A stretch of DNA of 10,590 nt from NCBI GenBank assembly GCA_017547265.1, contig JAFYQC010000293.1, positions 1 through 10,590 on the forward strand. The letters are read 5' to 3'. Position numbers and translations under genes: made by a program. Of this stretch, positions 6,760 to 10,590 are shown one piece after another. The notes beneath the pieces were generated by a model, which did no database searches, was not told where the DNA came from, and was given only the letters and a program-made list of their open reading frames with translations. The DNA comes from Kiritimatiellia bacterium (GTDB lineage Bacteria > Verrucomicrobiota > Kiritimatiellia > RFP12 > UBA1067). Within the stretch, counting starts at the first letter, position 1. Each line of letters begins with the position of its first letter.

Positions 6760-6915
6760 ATGAGGATTAGCGGCAGGAAAGGGCAGACGGCCGTTGAGTA
6801 CGTGCTTGCGCTGTGTGCGCTTCTCGCCGTTGTGGGCGCGATGTGGTACCTCGTCTCGGCGTCGAAGAAGAGCGTCGTCAGGACGGAAAACCTTGTCAGT
6901 TCCGACTATCCTTGA
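6760..6915 (+). CDS. 51-aa Flp-type pilin-like protein
   Basis: A very short open frame starting with MRISGRKGQTAVEYVLAL and ending in SSDYP. It has the class III (Flp) prepilin plan: a basic leader of 8 residues ending in Gly, then Q-T-A-V-E-Y with the conserved Glu at position 5 and Tyr at 6 of the mature part, a 20-residue hydrophobic helix (ALCALLAVVGAMWYLV), and a short charged tail. Cleavage by a TadV-type peptidase between G8 and Q9 would leave about 43 residues. It begins directly after a -10 element and its TGA abuts the ATG of the next, clearly related pilin gene. It could be the major Flp subunit or a minor pilin; which is not decidable here. Confidence 0.82.
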   Translation: MRISGRKGQTAVEYVLALCALLAVVGAMWYLVSASKKSVVRTENLVSSDYP

Positions 6916-7155
6916 ATGAAAGGAATGATGAAAATGATGAAAGCGCTAAGAAAAGGCCAGACGATGGTTGAGTACATCATCATTGTCTGTCTCATCGCAG
7001 TCTCGCTTATCGCGGTGTTCACATATCTGAGCCGCGCGATCGGCAAGAAGGCCGCCGGCGCCACAAGCGCGCTTTCCGAAGAGGAAGGCGACAAGGCGAA
7101 GTCCGCCGCCGAGTCGATCGACGAGAACTCGCTCAAGCAGCTCGGCGAAGACTGA
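6916..7155 (+). CDS. Flp-family type IVb pilin
   Basis: Up to 79 aa; the Flp prepilin pattern is clear in LRKGQTMVEYIIIV, followed by a hydrophobic helix (about 20-37) and a C-terminal tail of Ala/Lys/Glu (KKAAGATSALSEEEGDKAKS). Cleavage is expected between Gly14 and Gln15. Flp pilins are assembled by the Tad machinery into thin pili used in adhesion. Several in-frame ATGs occur (6916, 6925, 6928, 6934, 6937). AAAGGA at 6919-6924 would best serve 6934 (9-nt spacing), giving MMKALRKG as leader; 6916 directly follows the previous stop and would rely on coupling. Its close similarity around GQT-VEY to the upstream 51-aa gene suggests an old duplication. Confidence 0.87.
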   Translation: MKGMMKMMKALRKGQTMVEYIIIVCLIAVSLIAVFTYLSRAIGKKAAGATSALSEEEGDKAKSAAESIDENSLKQLGED

Positions 7156-7168
7156 GGAAGGGGGCTTC

Positions 7169-7678
7169 ATGTCCTTCCGTCGAGGACAGGCGATGCTGGA
7201 GACGGCTCTCGCCGTCCTCTTCATCACTGTCCTCTTTCTCGTCGTGTTCCAGGTCGCGCACATGGTCACGACGAAGATTCTCCTAGACCACGCCGCAGCT
7301 CGCGCCGCGCGCGCGAAGGCCGTGGGCTTCAACGAATGGATGTGCCTCAAGTCGGCGCGCGTAGCGATGATTCCAGTCGCAGGGCGTCGCCTGTGGCCCG
7401 AGGATGGAGCATACGACGAGGCATCTCTCGTTCCAATCTACATGACGACCGAGCACGAGTCGATGGCGCGCGGAATTCTCGAGTATGAGCGCTGGAGAAC
7501 GATGGACGTGGATGTCGATTCGGGCGGCGGTCTCAACTCCGAGGTTTCTGCCCGTGTCGCGGTGGATGTGCCGCGCTTCTATTCACGCGGCGACGAAGAT
7601 TCCGACACGACGGAGATAGTTGGAGAGTCGCGCATTGAGTCGCACTTTCCCCTTTACATGAACGACCAGGGGCTTTGA
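7169..7678 (+). CDS. TadE-like pseudopilin
   Basis: A 169-aa bitopic protein starting MSFRRGQAMLETALAVLF, i.e. a TadE-type N-terminus: short basic leader ending in Gly, then QAMLE with Glu at +5 and a membrane helix (about 8-28). The remaining 140 residues are extracytoplasmic and contain mixed beta-strand-like sequence (SEVSARVAVDVPRFYSR). TadE and TadF are minor pseudopilins of the Tad system, processed by the same prepilin peptidase as Flp. A strong Shine-Dalgarno (GAGGAAGGGGG, 7155-7164) precedes the ATG. The next gene begins 1 nt after its stop. Confidence 0.83.
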   Translation: MSFRRGQAMLETALAVLFITVLFLVVFQVAHMVTTKILLDHAAARAARAKAVGFNEWMCLKSARVAMIPVAGRRLWPEDGAYDEASLVPIYMTTEHESMARGILEYERWRTMDVDVDSGGGLNSEVSARVAVDVPRFYSRGDEDSDTTEIVGESRIESHFPLYMNDQGL

Positions 7679-7679
7679 C

Positions 7680-9089
7680 ATGAGACGCGGACAGGTTGCC
7701 ATATATCTTCTGATGGTGCTTGTGGCGCTTTTCCTCCTGGCGCTTCTCAACGTCGACGTGTTTGACGTGGTGCGCGGCAAGAACCGCGTGCAGAACGGCG
7801 GCGATGCGGCTGCGCTCGCGGCGGCTCGCAAGCAAGGCCGGCTTCTCAACGAAATCGGGAAGCTCAACATAGCCCATCTCGTCGCGGCGGCGCAGAACGA
7901 CGCACGGACTTGCGAGGAGCTCGCGATGGAGCAGCGGCGGCTCGCGCTCTTGGGCCCGGTCGAAGCGCTTCGCCTTGCGAACCACGCGGCGAAGAAGAAC
8001 GGCATGGAGGTGCGCGACGAATTTGCCGCGATACTTCACGAGCATGTTGAGGACATACGGCTCGTCTATTCAGGCGGCACCAACGAGGAAGGAGAGCCGT
8101 ATCCAGAGCCGTATCCGGGCGCTTGGACCGATTACGCGACGGCGATAGAGAATGTCATCTCCGAGGGGCTTGCCTGTGGCCCTGACAACGTCGAGTTCTA
8201 CGGTGCGCAGGGCGGGCACTACCTTCTCATGAAGGACTTCTACCATGCGATCGCTGGCGAGAACTGGTGCTGGTTCCACTGGCACGCCGAGGGGTTGCTC
8301 AAGAGCTATTCGTCCTACATGGACTGGTCTCCGCTCCCGACTAGGAGCGAGAATTCGATGGAGAACAGCGAGATCTTCAATCTTCACGTACGCGCATGGA
8401 AGGGCGCGATAACAGATATTCTCTCGACGAACGAGATACAGCACATCTGCAGGGTATACGGCGACGGCGAGATCCCGCAGGAGCAGCTTGCGGAATCGTT
8501 CATCCTCACGAACCGCGACCAGGTCTGGTTCCTTTTCGAAAGCGGGCGCTGGGGCCGTTGGTTCAACGGGCTTACGCTTGCGGACGAAGACGACGGCTAT
8601 GAGTTCCCTATCGTGGGCGAGATCAAGCCCGAGTACAACGTTCGCGGATGCGCTGCGATCACGAGGTGCATAAAGGAAGTCGAGTCGGTCGCGCTAGAGG
8701 CGACTTCGGACGTCGTGTGGGCGGCGGGCGCGAAGCCGTTTGGAACGGTGCAGAACTTTGAGGGAGAGACCGACGTGGTGACTGCGCTCAACTCGTTTGT
8801 CGTTCCGTGTTTCACCAACGTGCGTCTAGTGCCGCTCGACTCGGTTGGAGGGGAAGATCTTTCGACGGCGGACTACGGCTGGGTGACGCATGTTAGAAAG
8901 CACCTGCCATACTATCTCGAGCATGGCCCTGTGAATGCGCAGGGGTGTTTCTACTGCCTGCAGCTCCAGACGTGGGAGAAGAAGTATTTCCGCGACGGCG
9001 GCATAAGGTGGATAAAGAACTACGCTGGGACGTGCGTCCGCGGAACGGGCGGCGGCGGCAGCCATGGAGGAACTTCCCATGGGCACTAA
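7680..9089 (+). CDS. TadG-like protein with large extracytoplasmic domain
   Basis: A 469-aa bitopic protein. The N-terminus MRRGQVAIYLLMVLVALFLL is a basic stub, Gly-Gln junction and membrane helix (about 7-24), followed by VQNGGDAAALAAARKQGRL, the hallmark of TadG/Flp-pilus-assembly proteins (QNAADAAALAAA type). Unlike TadE, no Glu stands at +5. The rest (about 60-455) is a large outside domain, unusually rich in Trp and Cys (for example WCWFHWHAEG and GCFYC), not recognised as any known fold. It carries a short repeat EPYPEPYPG and ends in a Gly/Ser/His tail (GGGGSHGGTSHGH). AGGGG at 7668-7672 lies 7 nt before the ATG. Its 3' end overlaps the next gene. Confidence 0.75.
   Translation: MRRGQVAIYLLMVLVALFLLALLNVDVFDVVRGKNRVQNGGDAAALAAARKQGRLLNEIGKLNIAHLVAAAQNDARTCEELAMEQRRLALLGPVEALRLANHAAKKNGMEVRDEFAAILHEHVEDIRLVYSGGTNEEGEPYPEPYPGAWTDYATAIENVISEGLACGPDNVEFYGAQGGHYLLMKDFYHAIAGENWCWFHWHAEGLLKSYSSYMDWSPLPTRSENSMENSEIFNLHVRAWKGAITDILSTNEIQHICRVYGDGEIPQEQLAESFILTNRDQVWFLFESGRWGRWFNGLTLADEDDGYEFPIVGEIKPEYNVRGCAAITRCIKEVESVALEATSDVVWAAGAKPFGTVQNFEGETDVVTALNSFVVPCFTNVRLVPLDSVGGEDLSTADYGWVTHVRKHLPYYLEHGPVNAQGCFYCLQLQTWEKKYFRDGGIRWIKNYAGTCVRGTGGGGSHGGTSHGH
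9066..9070 (+). promoter_or_regulatory. Shine-Dalgarno deciding the start of the second TadE-like gene
   Basis: GGAGG lies 8 nt before the ATG at 9079, an ideal spacing, whereas the earlier in-frame ATG at 9064 has only a weak GGCGGC-type sequence before it. It is embedded in the end of the TadG-like gene. Confidence 0.7.
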
Positions 9090-9540
9090 GGAGCTCGCCA
9101 CTACGTTCGTTCCGTGCGGGCGTGCGCCCTTACTCACTCGCTCCGTGGCTCGGAGACTTTGTGATGACAAGCTCGCTTCTACATTCGTTTCATGCGGGCG
9201 TGCGCCCTTACTCACTCGCTCCGTGGCTCGGAGACTCGGGAGTTCTGGCCAAGCCTTTATTGAGCTGGCGCTTGGGATGTTCGCGCTTGCGCTCGTTCTC
9301 GCGGCACTCTTTGGCTTCACGGCCTATATCCTGAGCTCGCTCAAGATGCAGCGCCATCTCCGCGCAGATGCAGGGCGCGGTGCTCTCAATGCGGGGGGCG
9401 GCGATGAGTCTTATTCCTCGAAGGTCGCTGACGATACCGTCGAGGTCGAGCCGTTTGCTGCAACATATATCTTCGGCTCGACCGAAGTGGAGGTAAAGGA
9501 GGAAGTCCACATCCCTGCGATGTCTGGCCTTGATTTATGA
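9079..9540 (+). CDS. TadE-like pseudopilin with repeat-extended leader
   Basis: A 153-aa protein if translated from 9079 (158 from ATG 9064). Its mature-type N-terminus GQAFIELALGMFALALVLAALF (Gly at residue 57) is a normal TadE prepilin junction, with Glu at +5 and a membrane helix, followed by about 75 extracytoplasmic residues. Upstream of that junction lie two copies of a 23-residue sequence (LATTFVPCGRAPLLTRSVARRL and LASTFVSCGRAPLLTRSVARRL) encoded by a 67-bp nucleotide repeat, in place of the usual leader of 4-14 residues. An in-frame GTG at 9223 would instead give MARRLGSSG before QAFIEL, an ordinary-looking leader, but no Shine-Dalgarno precedes it. It overlaps the TadG-like gene by 11 nt and the peptidase gene by 4 nt (ATGA). 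Confidence 0.75.
   Translation: MGTKELATTFVPCGRAPLLTRSVARRLCDDKLASTFVSCGRAPLLTRSVARRLGSSGQAFIELALGMFALALVLAALFGFTAYILSSLKMQRHLRADAGRGALNAGGGDESYSSKVADDTVEVEPFAATYIFGSTEVEVKEEVHIPAMSGLDL
9092..9158 (+). repeat. 67-bp hairpin-containing repeat, copy 1
   Basis: First of two direct copies with 78-bp period (26 codons), 62 of 67 bases identical to copy 2, starting just after the TAA of the TadG-like gene. It contains GGGC-GTGC-GCCC (stem 9118-9121/9126-9129) and CTCCG-TGGCT-CGGAG (stem 9141-9145/9151-9155). The sequence is open in two forward frames and one reverse frame. It resembles in style the small palindromic elements that insert into coding sequence in Rickettsia, without any claim of relatedness. 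Confidence 0.9.
9170..9236 (+). repeat. 67-bp hairpin-containing repeat, copy 2
   Basis: Second copy, separated from copy 1 by 11 bp (9159-9169). The last 43 bases (TGCGGGCGTG to GGAGACT) are identical to copy 1; all five differences lie in the first 23 bases, three of them C-to-T or G-to-A transitions in the TTCGTTCCG part. The same two hairpins recur at 9196-9207 and 9219-9233. It ends a few codons before the prepilin junction Gly-Gln. Confidence 0.9.
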
Positions 9541-10541
9541 AAAACGCAATCATTAGAACGGCGGCGAATGTCCGCGCACTCACTGGCGTAGAGTGTGACG
9601 AGGCGTGGGTCGTTGTCTCAGACGGCGGCGAGCCGACGCTCTACACCGACTTCCGCTACATACCTATGGCGCACCGCGTCGCGCCCAAGCTAAAGGTTCG
9701 CGACATAAAGCATTTCGGGCCCGACCTTGCGCGGCTCTGGGGCGGGAAAGGCGCCTCGTCGCGTCGCATCGGCTTTGAAAAGGCGATCTCTGTCGCGGAG
9801 TTCGAGAAGCTCAAGAAGATTCTCCCGCGTGCGAAGTTCGAGGATGTCACGCGCGATCTTGAGAGGCGTCGCTCGGTGAAGACGTCTGGCGAGATCGAGA
9901 AGATGCGTGCGGCAGTGCGGCTCAACGACGAGATATGGCGCGATGCGTCGCGCAAGTTTAAGTCCGGAATGACTGAGCGCGAGATGGCTGGCATCATAAG
10001 GTCGATGATGTTCGACCGCGGCGAGGGCGAGGCGTTCCCTACGATCGTCTGCGTCGGCGCAAATGCCGCGGAGTGTCACCATGTTCCTGACGACACGGTC
10101 TGGAACGGCCGCGATCCCGTGCTTGTCGACATGGGCGTGAAGCTCGACGGCTACTGTTCCGATATGACGCGGAATCTTCTTGCGAAGCGTCCGTCGCCGC
10201 TCTACCGCAAGGTTTACGATCTCGTCCTCAAGGCGAATCTCGCGGCAATCGCGGCGGTCAAGCCCGGCATCACGGGCAAGGCGCTCGACAAAGTCGCGCG
10301 CGACGTCATAAAGAAGGGTGGCTTCGGGAAGTGCTTCGGTCATTCGCTCGGGCACGGCGTCGGGCTTGAGGTCCACGAGGCGCCGAACGCGTCTAAAAAG
10401 TCGGACTGGGTTCTAAAACCGGGGATGTTCGTGACGATTGAGCCGGGAATCTATCTCGAGGGAAATCTCGGCGTCCGCATAGAGGATCTCGTCCTCGTCA
10501 CCGCCACCGGCTGTGAAGTCCTGACTACGAGCGGCAAGTAG
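9537..10541 (+). CDS. M24 family Xaa-Pro peptidase (prolidase/aminopeptidase P type)
   Basis: A 334-aa cytoplasmic-type metallopeptidase of the pita-bread fold that cleaves Xaa-Pro bonds in dipeptides or at peptide N-termini. Residues about 1-115 form the creatinase-type N-terminal domain (YTDFRYIP at 36-43). The catalytic domain shows all five dinuclear metal ligands: D198 in VDMGV, D209 in CSDMTRN, H273 in GHSLGHGVGLEVHE, E302 in IEPGIY, and E316 in VRIED. H181/H182 and H280 fit the accessory active-site histidines. The length is slightly short but complete for the small PepQ/PapA-like subgroup. Whether it acts on dipeptides or longer peptides cannot be told from sequence. It starts in an ATGA overlap with the TadE-like gene, so it is read from the pseudopilin operon. 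No strong terminator follows. Confidence 0.92.
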   Translation: MKNAIIRTAANVRALTGVECDEAWVVVSDGGEPTLYTDFRYIPMAHRVAPKLKVRDIKHFGPDLARLWGGKGASSRRIGFEKAISVAEFEKLKKILPRAKFEDVTRDLERRRSVKTSGEIEKMRAAVRLNDEIWRDASRKFKSGMTEREMAGIIRSMMFDRGEGEAFPTIVCVGANAAECHHVPDDTVWNGRDPVLVDMGVKLDGYCSDMTRNLLAKRPSPLYRKVYDLVLKANLAAIAAVKPGITGKALDKVARDVIKKGGFGKCFGHSLGHGVGLEVHEAPNASKKSDWVLKPGMFVTIEPGIYLEGNLGVRIEDLVLVTATGCEVLTTSGK

Positions 10542-10561
10542 TCCGCTCAGGCGGGGAAAAA

Positions 10562-10570
10562 TGGTATAAT
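10562..10570 (+). promoter_or_regulatory. extended -10 promoter of the next gene
   Basis: TGGTATAAT (TATAAT at 10565-10570) behind GGCGGGGAAAAA, again with no recognisable -35. Transcription should start near 10577, and AAGGAGG at the window end shows that this message, unlike those at 4988 and 6760, has a leader. Confidence 0.8.
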
Positions 10571-10583
10571 ACTCAGAAATTTC

Positions 10584-10590
10584 AAGGAGG
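10584..10590 (+). promoter_or_regulatory. Shine-Dalgarno of a gene beyond the window
   Basis: AAGGAGG is complementary to the anti-Shine-Dalgarno at the 3' end of 16S rRNA and lies at the last bases of the window. The start codon is expected within about 5-10 nt past the edge. Confidence 0.75.

Noticed and set aside
7533..8045. 170-aa open frame on the minus strand
   Set aside because: Antisense shadow produced by the codon bias of the TadE- and TadG-like genes; no promoter or recognisable domain.
8093..8115. Short direct repeat GAGCCGTATCC x2 inside the TadG-like gene
   Set aside because: Only two 11-bp copies encoding EPYPEPYP; a simple local duplication within a linker-like stretch.
9092..9236. 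CRISPR-like interpretation of the two direct repeats
   Set aside because: Only two copies, 67 bp long with an 11-bp spacer, and coding in frame; this does not fit a CRISPR array.
10543..10554. Terminator after the M24 peptidase gene (CCGC-TCAG-GCGG)
   Set aside because: Only 4 bp of stem and followed by an A-run rather than T; it is more likely part of the next promoter's upstream region.

Overview
This GC-rich window is almost fully coding and carries thirteen genes. Twelve are on the plus strand; only the small glycogen-binding-type gene is on the minus strand. Lgt, a PpiD-like membrane chaperone, a FecR-like exported protein and Tad-type pseudopilins point to a Gram-negative (diderm) bacterium. 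The overall flavour (K/A-rich small proteins, GQ-type pilins, many secreted hypothetical proteins) suits the PVC group, perhaps Kiritimatiellota or another Verrucomicrobia relative. That placement is an impression, since no rRNA or marker search was possible.

Positions 1-4384 hold a plus-strand run: the 3' end of a galactokinase, a secreted FecR-like protein, a PpiD/SurA-N-type membrane protein, dUTPase (dut) and peptide deformylase (def, TTG start). The dut-def gap contains a compact inverted repeat built from 9-nt units. A strong bidirectional hairpin at 4415-4457 ends this run and also ends the converging minus-strand gene, which encodes a CBM48/AMPK-type domain behind a Lys/Ala-rich, histone-H1-like tail.

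Positions 4834-6717 start with a divergent promoter region and continue with a tight envelope operon: an FtsB/DivIC-like protein, a multi-pass membrane protein with an HELTH metalloprotease motif, and lgt. Positions 6745-9540 hold a compact pseudopilin operon: a 51-aa Flp-like pilin missing from a length-filtered gene list, a second Flp-type pilin, a TadE-like protein, a TadG-like protein and a second TadE-like protein. All five begin with a short basic leader ending in G followed by Q and a hydrophobic helix, but no ATPase, secretin or prepilin peptidase is in view. An M24 metallopeptidase (Xaa-Pro dipeptidase/aminopeptidase P type) overlaps the last one by 4 nt. The window ends at the promoter and Shine-Dalgarno of another gene.

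Two observations stand out. First, the last TadE-like gene has two in-frame copies of a 67-bp hairpin-containing repeat (period 78 bp, 26 codons) inserted exactly in its cleavable leader. The leader is thereby lengthened to about 57 residues, while the predicted mature protein would be unchanged. Second, three promoters share an extended -10 (TGnTATAAT) behind an A/T tract with no recognisable -35. Two of them lie so close to the start codon that the mRNAs should be leaderless.
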